A model generated the notes under the pieces. That model made no database searches, was not told where the DNA came from, and saw nothing but the letters and a program-made list of their open reading frames with translations. DNA of 64,000 nt, from contig CANQCL010000006.1 of NCBI GenBank assembly GCA_947589215.1, positions 1 through 64,000 of the forward strand. Direction: 5' to 3'. Each line of letters starts with the position of its first letter. Position 1 is the stretch's first letter. The position numbers and the translations under genes were made by a program. Positions 36,642 through 46,037 of the stretch are shown piece by piece. The stretch is from an uncultured Clostridia bacterium (lineage in GTDB: Bacteria; Bacillota; Clostridia; Oscillospirales; Ruminococcaceae).

Positions 36642-37526
36642 TTGGCACTTTTATATGACCTTATAATGATTATAATAGTAATATTGTTCTGCATATCCGG
36701 TGCACGCAGAGGTATCATAAGAAGCATTGTTTTATTTGTTATGCTTATATTATCTCTTATTGTTAGCTATGTGGCTTCCGGCTTTTTAGCAGAGCCTGTT
36801 TATGACTCTTATGTAAAGGAACGGGTTGTGAACAGTATAAAAGGACCTGTAGAAAGCTTTGATACTGCTGAATTTGTTAATAAACATTTTTTTGATAACA
36901 AACTTGGTATTGAAATAAGCGATAAAGAAATAGAAAAGGCTTTAGGAGAAAGCGGAGATATTTCGGAAAGTATATCAAGCTATGCTAAAACAAAGGGTAT
37001 ACTTGTTTCAAGCGATACTATTTCAGATAAAATAGATTCTCTGTTTAAAGACGAAGAAGTTAAAAGTGAAGTCGAGAAGTCGCTGCCCTCTTATCTTGTT
37101 CCTGCTTTTGATTCCGCAGCGTCAAATGATTCAACGATGTTTGGGGATATGCTCCGTTCTCTTGCGAAAACAGATAAGAACGAGGCGGCTGAGGATTTGA
37201 CAGAGATTGCATTAAAGCCTATAATTTTAATTGCATTAAAAGCGATTTTATTTATATTATGCTTTATCGTTGTATGGATAATACTTAGAATAATAGTTGC
37301 TGTTACAAGGCTCGGCAAGAACAAAGAGTCAGGCGGAATTAATACCGTTCTCGGAGGATTATTGGGAGCTGTTAAGGGTTTGATAATAGTTTTTCTGTTA
37401 ACTGCGATTATCAGCATAGTATCTCCTGTGTTTTCACTTGCAAACTCGGGAAGTTCGTTTACTTTGAGCGAGACGGCAATTAACAATTCTGTATTTTTGA
37501 GGATAATGAATGATATACTTAACTAG
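36642..37526 (+). CDS. CvpA family membrane protein
   Basis: A 294-residue protein. Two N-terminal membrane helices (YDLIMIIIVILFCISGARRG, SIVLFVMLILSLIVSYV), a hydrophilic extracellular loop of about 140 residues, then two further helices (FILCFIVVWIILRIIVAV, GLIIVFLLTAIISIVS). This is the CvpA pattern, with a long loop. Family role is not settled; some affect envelope homeostasis. The start is TTG 36642 with GAAAGGAA upstream. Confidence 0.8.
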   Translation: MALLYDLIMIIIVILFCISGARRGIIRSIVLFVMLILSLIVSYVASGFLAEPVYDSYVKERVVNSIKGPVESFDTAEFVNKHFFDNKLGIEISDKEIEKALGESGDISESISSYAKTKGILVSSDTISDKIDSLFKDEEVKSEVEKSLPSYLVPAFDSAASNDSTMFGDMLRSLAKTDKNEAAEDLTEIALKPIILIALKAILFILCFIVVWIILRIIVAVTRLGKNKESGGINTVLGGLLGAVKGLIIVFLLTAIISIVSPVFSLANSGSSFTLSETAINNSVFLRIMNDILN

Positions 37527-37619
37527 ATTTTAACTTTGAAGCTGCTAAAGACTGAAAACGACCTTTAGTAAGTTCTTCAAAAATAATAAAATAACGTAAA
37601 GAAAGGATGGCAAAAACCA

Positions 37620-39941
37620 ATGCTGATATGTACCAGATGCAAAAAAAGACCGGCAGTTGTTTTTATTACTGCAATGCAAGGTAGTGAAAAAAAGAATGAA
37701 GGACTGTGTCTTATTTGTGCTAAAGAAATAGGTATAACCCAGGTAGATGATTATATAAGGTCAATGGGTATTTCAGAAGAGGATTTAGAAAACTTCTCTG
37801 ATCAGCTTATGGATATAACTGACGGCGAGGATTTTCAGCTAGGAGGAAGCGATATGCTCCCGAATTTTATAAACAACATCTTGGGGAACATTAATGCAAA
37901 CAGCACGAAAAATCCTGATGATGACAGCTATACTGTTGATGATATAAAAAAGAAAAATAGGATGAATAAAGCTAAGGAAAAGGAAAAGGAAAAAGAAGAT
38001 AAGAAAAATAAGTTTAAATATCTAAATAATTATTGCACAAACCTTACTGAACGTGCAAGAAATAACGAGCTTGACAATATAATCGGACGAGATAAGGAGA
38101 TTGCCAGGGTGGTTCAAATTTTGTCAAGACGACAAAAAAACAACCCGTGTCTTATCGGAGAACCGGGTGTGGGAAAGACCGCTATTGCAGAGGGAATAGC
38201 GCAGAAAATTGTTTCTGGTGATGTGCCTTTTCATATTCGTGACAAAGAAGTATACCTGCTTGATCTGACTGCTCTTGTTGCAGGAACTCAATTCAGAGGA
38301 CAGTTTGAGTCTCGGTGCAAGGGTTTGGTGGGAGAAGTAAAGGCTAAGGGAAATATACTTTTGTTTATTGATGAGATTCACAATCTTGTGGGAACAGGCG
38401 ATAGCGAGGGTACTATGAATGCGGCAAACATTCTTAAGCCTGCACTTTCAAGGGGTGAGATCCAGGTTATCGGAGCAACGACCTTTAAGGAGTACAGGAA
38501 GTATATCGAAAAGGACGCAGCACTAGAAAGACGTTTTCAGCCTGTAATAGTAAACGAGCCTACACTTGCTGATTCGATAGAACTTTTAAGCGGTATAAGA
38601 AAATACTATGAAGAACATCACAAGGTTAAAATTGACGACGGGATCTTGAGGATGTGTGCAGTTTTATCTGAGCGATATATAAACGACAGATTTTTGCCAG
38701 ATAAGGCTATAGACCTTCTTGACGAGGCTTGTGCTTGCTGCAGTATAAAAAGTCCGGAAATTGAAGAATACCAAACTGTAATGGCTGAACTGAAAAAGCA
38801 AAAAGAGCGTGAGGAAGAGGCAGAAAAGGAAGAAAATCCTAACTATGAAGCAATAGCAAAGATAAAGGCTGATATAATAAGGCTTGAGGAAAAGGAAAAG
38901 GAATTATCTAAGAATGTTGGCAAGGTAAGGGTGACAGAGGAAGATTTGTCTAAGGTCATCGAGCTTTGGACAGGTATTCCTGCTAACAAGGTAGTTGAGT
39001 CTGAATATACAAAGATAAGAAACCTAAAAGATGAGTTGAAAAGAAGAATTATCGGTCAGGACGAGGCTTGCGACGCTGTTGCAAGGGCTATAAAAAGAAC
39101 CAGAGTACAGCTTTCAAAGCGCCGCAGACCGGCTTCGTTTATATTTGTAGGTCCTACCGGAGTTGGTAAAACTGAACTTGTAAAGGTTCTGGGAGAGACT
39201 CTGTTTGACGCAACCGAGCCGATCATCAGAGTTGATATGTCGGAGTATATGGAAAAGCACAGTGTGGCAAAGCTTATCGGTTCTCCTCCGGGATATGTAG
39301 GCTACGATGAGGCAGGACAGCTTACTGAAAAGGTGAGACGCCGTCCTTACTCGGTAGTGTTGTTTGACGAAATAGAAAAGGCTCACCCTGACGTTATGAA
39401 CATTATGCTTCAGCTTTTAGACGAGGGTAAACTTACCGACGCGCAGGGAAGAACAGTTTCGTTTGAGAACACTGTTATAGTAATGACATCTAACGCAGGT
39501 TCGACATTAAAGGACACAGGAGTTGGATTTAACAAGTCTGACTATCAAATCTCAAAAGAAAAGGCTATGAAAGGTCTGAGAGACTTTCTAAGACCTGAAT
39601 TTTTGGGAAGAGTTGATGAAATCGTAGTATTCAATCCTCTTACTGAGGAGAATTATGCCGATATTGCGGCACTTATGCTTGATGAGATGAAAGAGCCTCT
39701 TGCAGAAAAGGGAATAGAATTCAGCTATGACAGGCAGGCTTGCGAGTATATAGCTCATAAGTCTTATAATCAGAAGCTTGGTGCAAGAGATATCAGGAGA
39801 GTAATAAGAAGCGAGGTAGAGGATAAGATAGCTGAGCTTATCATTGACGGGCTGAAGATTGAAACTACACAAATCAAGCTGACAACAAAGACGCTCAAGT
39901 CAAATGACGGAAAGACTGAGCTTGCCTTAAAGACAAAATAA
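37620..39941 (+). CDS. ClpE-like ATP-dependent protease ATPase subunit
   Basis: A 773-residue Hsp100 unfoldase. The N-terminus has a zinc-finger-like CTRC (C4, C7) and CLIC (C30, C33), as in ClpE. After a charged low-complexity linker come two AAA+ domains: Walker A GEPGVGKT at 180-187 and GPTGVGKT at 511-518. The middle coiled coil (about 385-440) is Glu/Lys-rich. The Clp_N double repeat of ClpC is absent. It would pass substrates to ClpP, which is not in the window. AAAGGATGG precedes ATG. I see no CtsR-type tandem operator upstream. It ends at a shared-type terminator. Confidence 0.85.
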   Translation: MLICTRCKKRPAVVFITAMQGSEKKNEGLCLICAKEIGITQVDDYIRSMGISEEDLENFSDQLMDITDGEDFQLGGSDMLPNFINNILGNINANSTKNPDDDSYTVDDIKKKNRMNKAKEKEKEKEDKKNKFKYLNNYCTNLTERARNNELDNIIGRDKEIARVVQILSRRQKNNPCLIGEPGVGKTAIAEGIAQKIVSGDVPFHIRDKEVYLLDLTALVAGTQFRGQFESRCKGLVGEVKAKGNILLFIDEIHNLVGTGDSEGTMNAANILKPALSRGEIQVIGATTFKEYRKYIEKDAALERRFQPVIVNEPTLADSIELLSGIRKYYEEHHKVKIDDGILRMCAVLSERYINDRFLPDKAIDLLDEACACCSIKSPEIEEYQTVMAELKKQKEREEEAEKEENPNYEAIAKIKADIIRLEEKEKELSKNVGKVRVTEEDLSKVIELWTGIPANKVVESEYTKIRNLKDELKRRIIGQDEACDAVARAIKRTRVQLSKRRRPASFIFVGPTGVGKTELVKVLGETLFDATEPIIRVDMSEYMEKHSVAKLIGSPPGYVGYDEAGQLTEKVRRRPYSVVLFDEIEKAHPDVMNIMLQLLDEGKLTDAQGRTVSFENTVIVMTSNAGSTLKDTGVGFNKSDYQISKEKAMKGLRDFLRPEFLGRVDEIVVFNPLTEENYADIAALMLDEMKEPLAEKGIEFSYDRQACEYIAHKSYNQKLGARDIRRVIRSEVEDKIAELIIDGLKIETTQIKLTTKTLKSNDGKTELALKTK

Positions 39942-39976
39942 GAGTTACACTGATTGTTTTGCTTTCGTTAGATAAC

Positions 39977-40090
39977 AAAAGCGTTCGGAATTTTTCCGAA
40001 CGCTTTTAGCTTTCTTATGACAATTATCCATTTATCCATTATCCATTATCCATTGTCCATTATAAATTATCAATTAATAAGCCTGCCGTT
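39977..40090. repeat. Shared terminator hairpin plus ATCC-type repeat block (copy 2)
   Basis: AAAAGCGTTCGGA/TCCGAACGCTTTT hairpin (39977-40007), identical in core to 6528-6558. It is followed by tandem TTATCCATTATCCATTATCCA units and AAGCCTGCCGTT. It sits between the ends of the ClpE-like gene and purD. Confidence 0.8.
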
Positions 40091-40142
40091 GCTCAAATAA
40101 ACAAATTTTACAAATTTTTCAAAAGCAGAGTGCCACCGCCGG

Positions 40143-41498
40143 CTATTGGCGGAGATATACACCGTTTTCTTCAATATAATCCTCCATATCGTCCTTGTAG
40201 TGAAGCGCAAGAGGATCGCTGTCGAGTGCCTCTAAAGCACGTTTACCAATATCGCTTCTGACATGAGCATTTTCCCACTTGATTTTTGAAACTGCGCTGT
40301 ATGACTTGTCAAGGGCGCCCTGAAGTGTAAGAGCATTGCAGGTAACGCCGAGAACTCTGCCTCCGTTTGTTTTGAAAACGCCGTCATCAATCTTTGTTCC
40401 TGCGTGGTAAACAAAAGCGTTGTCGACCTGTCCGTTTTCGTCAAGACCAGAGATCTCAATGCCCTTGGGGTAGGATTTGGGATACCCTCCGCTTGCCATA
40501 ACAACACAGGTGCAAAAGCCTTGTTTCCAGTCGATAGAGACCTTGTCAAGTTCGTGCTTGTAAACAGCTTCAAAAATTTCGCATAAGTCGCCTTCAAGCA
40601 TTGGAAGTACGACCTGAGTTTCAGGATCACCGAAACGGCAGTTGTACTCAATAACCTTAGGACCGTTTTTAGTGAGCATTATTCCGAAATATAAACAGCC
40701 TTCAAATGTTCTGCCTTCGGCGTTCATAGCCTTTATTGTAGGCAAAAAGATTTTCTCCATGCACTCTTTAGCAACATCCTCTGTGTAGTAAGGATTAGGA
40801 GCGACAGTACCCATACCGCCAGTGTTGAGTCCCTTATCGCCGTCTAATGCACGTTTGTGATCCATTGACGAAATCATAGGAACTATAGTTTTTCCGTCGG
40901 TAAATGACAGAACTGATACCTCAGGACCTGTAAGAAATTCCTCAACTACAAGCTTAGAACCGCTTTCGCCGAAAATTTTATCGTTCATAATGGAGTTTAC
41001 AGCGTCAACAGCCTGAGCCTCGTTCTCAGCAATGATAACTCCCTTTCCCAAAGCAAGACCATCCGCCTTGACAACAGCTGGGTAGGTGTTTTTTTCTTTT
41101 ATATAGTCAATTGCTTTCTGACTGTCTGTAAACACCTCGTATTCAGCAGTCGGGATTTTGTATTTTTTCATAAGCTCTTTTGAAAACACCTTTGAGCCTT
41201 CAATAATAGCGGCGTTTTTCTTAGGTCCGAAAGTCATAAATCCCTCTGCTTGAAGTGCGTCCACCATACCGAGAACCAGAGGATCATCGGGGGCAACAAC
41301 TACCATATCAACAGAGAGTTTTTTTGCAAGGGCAACAACTCCTTCAATATCACAGGCACCAACGTCAAAGCACTCAGCATACTTTGAGATACCTCCGTTA
41401 CCTGGTGTGCAGTAGAGCTTTTCAACCTTAGGCGATTCTGCAAGCTTCATAATTATAGCGTGTTCTCGTCCGCCGCCGCCGACTACTAAAATTTTCAT
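40143..41498 (-). CDS. purD: Phosphoribosylamine-glycine ligase
   Basis: Makes GAR from phosphoribosylamine and glycine. The 451-residue ATP-grasp protein starts MKILVVGGGGREHAI, has AVVKADGLALGKGVIIA and RFGDPETQVVLP near the active site. It is longer than the common ~420 residues. It is the last gene of the pur cluster. The stop codon lies in a GCCGGCTATTGGCGG palindrome related to the GC-rich repeats. Confidence 0.95.
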   Translation of the reverse strand: MKILVVGGGGREHAIIMKLAESPKVEKLYCTPGNGGISKYAECFDVGACDIEGVVALAKKLSVDMVVVAPDDPLVLGMVDALQAEGFMTFGPKKNAAIIEGSKVFSKELMKKYKIPTAEYEVFTDSQKAIDYIKEKNTYPAVVKADGLALGKGVIIAENEAQAVDAVNSIMNDKIFGESGSKLVVEEFLTGPEVSVLSFTDGKTIVPMISSMDHKRALDGDKGLNTGGMGTVAPNPYYTEDVAKECMEKIFLPTIKAMNAEGRTFEGCLYFGIMLTKNGPKVIEYNCRFGDPETQVVLPMLEGDLCEIFEAVYKHELDKVSIDWKQGFCTCVVMASGGYPKSYPKGIEISGLDENGQVDNAFVYHAGTKIDDGVFKTNGGRVLGVTCNALTLQGALDKSYSAVSKIKWENAHVRSDIGKRALEALDSDPLALHYKDDMEDYIEENGVYLRQ

Positions 41499-41559
41499 TG
41501 TATTTTCTCCTTTATAAGTGTATTGTCTTATTGTAGATGGTGAAGTTAAAACCTGCCTA

Positions 41560-42147
41560 TCAGATGAATTTAAGAGTGTCTATAATTTTCTCAGCCTCAG
41601 ACTTCATTGTTTTATATTCATCAACAGAAGTCAGGAAAGTACAAACATAAATGTCCTCATCTGATACGATATAGCACTGTATTAACTTCATTTTTGTATC
41701 TCCGGATTTCATATTGATATAGATCTTAAATGCTTTTTTTCCATCTATTTCAGCATCTTTAGTTTTGATTACCTCGTAGCCTTCAAGTGAATTAAACTGT
41801 TCAGCAGTGGTGTTTTTATACTGCTCAATATCTATTTCGTTTGCTTTTTCATGGCACTCGCGACGTATATTAAAGTTGCTGAATGAGTTGCTGCCATGAC
41901 TGAACATTGCAATATCAGACTCAGTTGTATCCTCAGTTTGATTCCAGCCTGAGCCTAAAACTATAGAATATTCGTCATTTGTAAAAACGCCGTCTTTAAA
42001 GGTACCCTTTGAATTGCTTGAGTGATGGTGACCGTAAGGGTCGGATATATTGTCGCTGCTGGAATCATCTACAGTACGACAACTCGCCATGCTTAAAATC
42101 ATTACAATACTAACAGATAATGCTGCCAGCTTCTTTAAATTTTTCAT
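41560..42147 (-). CDS. Lipoprotein of unknown function inside the purine cluster
   Basis: A 195-residue protein with a lipoprotein signal peptide ending SMASC, a short linker with HHH, and a domain of about 145 residues that includes YSIVLGSGWNQT and KKAFKIYINM. This recalls PsbP/DUF1795-like folds (surface, alpha-beta), but no firm family. AAGGAGAT precedes ATG. It sits between the AICAR formyltransferase gene and purD, on the same strand. No link to purine synthesis is evident. Confidence 0.7.
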   Translation of the reverse strand: MKNLKKLAALSVSIVMILSMASCRTVDDSSSDNISDPYGHHHSSNSKGTFKDGVFTNDEYSIVLGSGWNQTEDTTESDIAMFSHGSNSFSNFNIRRECHEKANEIDIEQYKNTTAEQFNSLEGYEVIKTKDAEIDGKKAFKIYINMKSGDTKMKLIQCYIVSDEDIYVCTFLTSVDEYKTMKSEAEKIIDTLKFI

Positions 42148-42263
42148 ATAAATCTCCTTTTCCTATTAATACAACAAAGCAAAATTTGCATTTTGTATTT
42201 TTAATTTATCAATCCCAAATCTTCTTGCATAGTTAATCTTTACAAGTTTTTAACGTTATTTTA

Positions 42264-43448
42264 TCAGTGGTGAAATAATCTTATTCCAGTAAAGCTCATT
42301 GCAATATTATACTTATTGCAGGTTTCAATAACATTGTCGTCACGGATTGAACCGCCCGGCTCAGCAATATAAGCTACTCCGCTTTTTCTTGCACGCTCAA
42401 TATTGTCGCCGAATGGGAAGAAAGCGTCAGAGCCAAGACAAACATCTGTGTTCTTTGCGATCCAAGCCTTTTTCTCTTCGCTTGTAAACACCGGAGGCTT
42501 TGTCTTGAAGGTGTTTTGCCAAACGCCTTCGGCTAAAATGTCCTCATACTCGTCAGAAATGTAAACGTCAATGGCATTATCTCTGTCAGCACGTTTTATG
42601 TCATCTTTAAACTCAAGGTTAAGAACCTGAGGTGCCTGACGCAGCCACCATACATCTGCTTTGTTTCCTGCAAGTCTTGTGCAGTGAATTCTAGACTGCT
42701 GACCTGCTCCGATGCCTATTGCCTGACCGTCTTTAACATAGCAAACGCTGTTGGACTGGGTGTATTTAAGCGTTATAAGAGAAATAAGCAGATCTATTTT
42801 CTTATCATCAGGAATGTTTTTATTATTTGTCGGAATATTCTGTTCAAGGAGGTCTGTGTTGATATCAAGCTCGTTTCTGCCTTGCTCAAAAGTAACTCCA
42901 TAAACCTGTTTTGTTTCAATAGAGTCGGGAGTGTAGTTTTCGTCTATCTGTATTATGTTATAGGTACCTTTTCTCTTGCTCTTTAAAATTTTCAGAGCCT
43001 CGTCTGTGTATGACGGAGCAATAATACCGTCAGAAACCTCTCTTTTAATCATCTTTGCAGTGCATACATCACACTCATCTGAAAGGGCGATAAAATCTCC
43101 GTATGAGGACATTCTGTCAGCGCCTCTTGATCTTGCATAAGCGCAAGCCATCGGTGAAAGCTCGCCTAAATCGTCGACCCAGTAGATTTTTTTAAGCGTA
43201 TCTGAAAGGGGCTTGCCTACAGCCGCTCCGGCAGGGGAAACGTGCTTGAATGACGTTGCTGCACACATACCTGTTGCCTTTTTAAGTTCTTTAACAAGCT
43301 GCCAACCGTTGAAGGCGTCAAGCAGATTGATGTATCCCGGTTTTCCGTTCAGTACGGTTATAGGAAGCTCACTTCCGTTTTCCATATAAACTTTCGACGG
43401 CTTTTGATTTGGGTTGCAGCCGTACTTTAATTGCATTTCAACACTCAT
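42264..43448 (-). CDS. Stand-alone AICAR formyltransferase (PurH C-domain type)
   Basis: A 394-residue protein that aligns by motif to the formyltransferase half of PurH: LKYGCNPNQKPSKVY, TSFKHVSPAGAAVG, YTQSNSVCYVKDGQAIGIG (with the formyl-transfer residues) and the C-terminal EPGGSIRDDNVIE. The MGS-like IMP cyclohydrolase domain of normal PurH is missing. The next upstream gene codes for a separate cyclohydrolase, so the two together replace PurH. The exact start is open: ATG 43448 or ATG 43436. Confidence 0.9.
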   Translation of the reverse strand: MSVEMQLKYGCNPNQKPSKVYMENGSELPITVLNGKPGYINLLDAFNGWQLVKELKKATGMCAATSFKHVSPAGAAVGKPLSDTLKKIYWVDDLGELSPMACAYARSRGADRMSSYGDFIALSDECDVCTAKMIKREVSDGIIAPSYTDEALKILKSKRKGTYNIIQIDENYTPDSIETKQVYGVTFEQGRNELDINTDLLEQNIPTNNKNIPDDKKIDLLISLITLKYTQSNSVCYVKDGQAIGIGAGQQSRIHCTRLAGNKADVWWLRQAPQVLNLEFKDDIKRADRDNAIDVYISDEYEDILAEGVWQNTFKTKPPVFTSEEKKAWIAKNTDVCLGSDAFFPFGDNIERARKSGVAYIAEPGGSIRDDNVIETCNKYNIAMSFTGIRLFHH

Positions 43449-43506
43449 TTTTTATTATGCTCCATTACAGAGCATTTCCTCCTCTCAATTTATGTATTGA
43501 TATTAC

Positions 43507-44223
43507 TTATTTTTTATTCTTATTTATAATAACTGTTTCATACTTTTTGGTTTCTAGGTCAATAAACCTTACAAAAAGAGAAACCTTATTATCCTCGTTT
43601 AGGCTGTTCCAAAGTGCATCTGAAAACTCTTTGATGTCATTGGGTATAGAAATTTTTTTAGGTTCGCCTTCAAAACTCGGAAGCGGATCGCCGTCACCTA
43701 TATATGTGTGGATAAACCTGCCTTCGCCGTTAAGCGGATTTGTGTATGAATAAGTAAATCTCTCACAGGATTCAGGATTTCCGCTTGCCGATTTTAAAAT
43801 AGACATTGCGTAATTGTATGTATCATCCTCAATGTGCATAATTCCCGAAATGCGAGGGGTATAATTCGGTGCGTCGTCCTCAAATTCACGGGTGCGCAGA
43901 GCCTGTTCAAACGTTTGCTGTTTATCCATAAGTTCGTAAATAGTGTCGGTCTGGTCGCCGTTTGTTACAATAGTCTTGTTTCCCAAAACTCTGACAGGCG
44001 AGTAAATGATAAGATGCGGATCTGTCAAAAGAGAGGGATCAAATGCCTCTGTCTTGATGCCGTCAGAAGTTTCTGTGAAAATTCTGTTTCTTGAGTTTAC
44101 GCTCCGCCCCATAATGAAGTAAGCGGTAACGGCTTTTTTTCCGTCGGCTGATTTACCGATAATGATTCCTCTTCCGGGATAAGGATTGCTTTTAAGCTCT
44201 TCATAAATGTCGATAGTCTTCAT
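43507..44223 (-). CDS. IMP cyclohydrolase, PurO-like (IMP_cyclohyd family)
   Basis: A 238-residue protein with NPYPGRGIIIGKSADGKKAV, AYFIMGRSVNSRNR and NGDQTDTIYE, the pattern of the archaeal-type IMP cyclohydrolase (PF07826). It would close FAICAR to IMP. GGAGG precedes ATG. It lies between purN and the AICAR formyltransferase, so the final two purine steps are made by separate proteins. Confidence 0.85.
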   Translation of the reverse strand: MKTIDIYEELKSNPYPGRGIIIGKSADGKKAVTAYFIMGRSVNSRNRIFTETSDGIKTEAFDPSLLTDPHLIIYSPVRVLGNKTIVTNGDQTDTIYELMDKQQTFEQALRTREFEDDAPNYTPRISGIMHIEDDTYNYAMSILKSASGNPESCERFTYSYTNPLNGEGRFIHTYIGDGDPLPSFEGEPKKISIPNDIKEFSDALWNSLNEDNKVSLFVRFIDLETKKYETVIINKNKK

Positions 44224-44246
44224 ATTATTTCCTCCTAAATTTATTA

Positions 44247-44870
44247 TTAATGAATGTACGCTTTATCATCTTTTACTTCTATCCTATCCTCACAAAACAG
44301 CGATACAGCTTGAGGAAGTATTACCCACTCGGCTTCCTCCATAACTCTTTTTTGCAATGTTTTAGGAGTATCGTCGTTTTTGACCTCAACTGCCTTTTGC
44401 AGAATTATAGGACCTCCGTCGCACTCTTCGGTTACAAAATGAACGGTAGCTCCTGTCAGTTTAACTCCCTTTTTGAGAACCTCTTCGTGAACGTGAAGTC
44501 CGTAAAAGCCTTTTCCGCAGAAAGATGGGATAAGCGACGGGTGAACATTCATCATTTTGTTGGGGAATGCCTTAACGATTTGCTCGTCAAGAATAGTCAT
44601 AAAGCCTGCGTAAACTACAAGGTCGGCTTTTTTTTCAATAAGAGCATCGGTTACAGCCCTTGTGTAATCGCTGACGCTGTCATATTCCTTTCTTGGAATA
44701 ACAAGCGTGGGAATATTATTTTGCTTAGCACGTTCAAGTGCATAAGCGTCAGGCTTTGACGCAATAACGCAGGTTATCTTTCCGTTTTTGATAATACCGT
44801 TTTTCTGAGCGTCAATAAGCGCTTGAAGATTAGTTCCGCCGCCGGATACTAAAACTGCGATGTTCTTCAT
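44247..44870 (-). CDS. purN: Phosphoribosylglycinamide formyltransferase
   Basis: Formylates GAR with 10-formyl-THF. The 207-residue protein starts KNIAVLVSGGGTNLQALID and has MNVHPSLIPSFCGKGFYG and HFVTEECDGGPII, which hold the Asn-His-Asp catalytic set. It overlaps no neighbour; a heptad-repeat tract fills the 110 bases upstream, inside the operon. Confidence 0.94.
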   Translation of the reverse strand: MKNIAVLVSGGGTNLQALIDAQKNGIIKNGKITCVIASKPDAYALERAKQNNIPTLVIPRKEYDSVSDYTRAVTDALIEKKADLVVYAGFMTILDEQIVKAFPNKMMNVHPSLIPSFCGKGFYGLHVHEEVLKKGVKLTGATVHFVTEECDGGPIILQKAVEVKNDDTPKTLQKRVMEEAEWVILPQAVSLFCEDRIEVKDDKAYIH

Positions 44871-44887
44871 TTTATATCACTGTCCTT

Positions 44888-44970
44888 TCAGAGGCAAGAG
44901 GCAAGAGGCAAGAAGCCAGAAGCCAGAAATTAGAAGCAAGAATCCAGAAACAAGGGGCAAGATTCAAGAA
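44888..44970. repeat. GCAAGAA-type heptad repeat between purM and purN
   Basis: About eleven degenerate heptads: GAGGCAAGAGGCAAGAAGC, CAGAAGCCAGAAATTAGAAG, CAAGAATCCAGAAACAAG. It is the longest such tract in the window. Confidence 0.75.
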
Positions 44971-44981
44971 GAAATTTTCTG

Positions 44982-46016
44982 TTAAGAGATAATTACTCCC
45001 TCGTCGCTCTTAACAAGCTCGCCGAGTACATATGCTTCTTCACCTGCGGCTTTGATAGCCTCTATTGCCTTGTCTGCGTCGTTTTTATCGACAACAACTG
45101 TCATACCCACGCCCATATTAAATGTGTTGAACATATCTCTCTCAGGTATTTTTCCTGTGCTTTTAATGACTTCAAATATTGGGAGAATCTCAACAGCAGA
45201 TTTCTCGATTTTCGCAGAAATGCCGTTTGGAAGCGAGCGTGGGATATTCTCATAAAATCCGCCGCCTGTAATATGAGAAATTGATTTTATAGTACACGCA
45301 TTTAAAGCGTTCATAATTGCCTTGACATAGATTTTAGTAGGTGTTAAAAGCGTGTCGCCGAGTGTAGCGCCAAGCTCGCTGACGTGCCTTGCAAGGTTTG
45401 ATTCGCTTACCGAAAATACCTTTCTGACTAGTGAAAATCCGTTTGAGTGAACTCCGCTTGACTTTATGCCTATCATTATGTCGCCCTCTTTTTGCGTATC
45501 GGGCTTTAGGATTTTATCCTTGTCAACAACTCCAACCGAAAAACCTGCAAGGTCGTATTCGTCCTCCGGATAGAATCCCGGCATTTCAGCGGTTTCACCG
45601 CCTATCAGAGCGCAGCCCGACTGAACACAGCCCTCTGCAACTCCCGAAACGATATCGGCAACTTTTTCAGGAATATTTTTACCGACTGCGATGTAGTCTA
45701 AAAAGAACTGAGGCTTAGCTCCGCAGCAGATAATATCATTTACGCACATTGCCACGCAGTCTATGCCGACTGTGTTATGTTTGTCCATCAAAAAGGCTAT
45801 TTTCAGCTTTGTGCCGACGCCGTCTGTTCCCGAAACCAAAACGGGCTTTTTTATACCAGTGAGGTCAAGCTCATAAAGACCTCCAAAGCCGCCCAGACCC
45901 GAAAGCACGTTAGAAGTCATTGTTTTTGCGACGTGCTGTTTCATAAGCTCAACAGCCTTGTATCCGGCGGTTACGTCAACTCCGGCATCTTTGTAACTGT
46001 TTGAAAAACTATTCAT
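44982..46016 (-). CDS. purM: Phosphoribosylformylglycinamidine cyclo-ligase
   Basis: Makes AIR from FGAM using ATP. The 344-residue protein has [33 protein letters not shown], the [11 protein letters not shown] segment and [13 protein letters not shown], all typical of PurM. GAGGAG precedes ATG. It is 20 bases downstream of purF. Confidence 0.95.
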   Translation of the reverse strand: MNSFSNSYKDAGVDVTAGYKAVELMKQHVAKTMTSNVLSGLGGFGGLYELDLTGIKKPVLVSGTDGVGTKLKIAFLMDKHNTVGIDCVAMCVNDIICCGAKPQFFLDYIAVGKNIPEKVADIVSGVAEGCVQSGCALIGGETAEMPGFYPEDEYDLAGFSVGVVDKDKILKPDTQKEGDIMIGIKSSGVHSNGFSLVRKVFSVSESNLARHVSELGATLGDTLLTPTKIYVKAIMNALNACTIKSISHITGGGFYENIPRSLPNGISAKIEKSAVEILPIFEVIKSTGKIPERDMFNTFNMGVGMTVVVDKNDADKAIEAIKAAGEEAYVLGELVKSDEGVIIS

Positions 46017-46037
46017 ATTTTATGCTCCTCGTAAGTA

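Noticed and set aside
37527-37620. CtsR operator before the ClpE-like gene
   Set aside because: Only one GACCTTT-like half site is seen, with no tandem heptad as CtsR requires.
44888-44970. Heptad repeats considered as a CRISPR array
   Set aside because: The units are 7 bases, abut each other, are degenerate and have no spacers; no cas gene is present.
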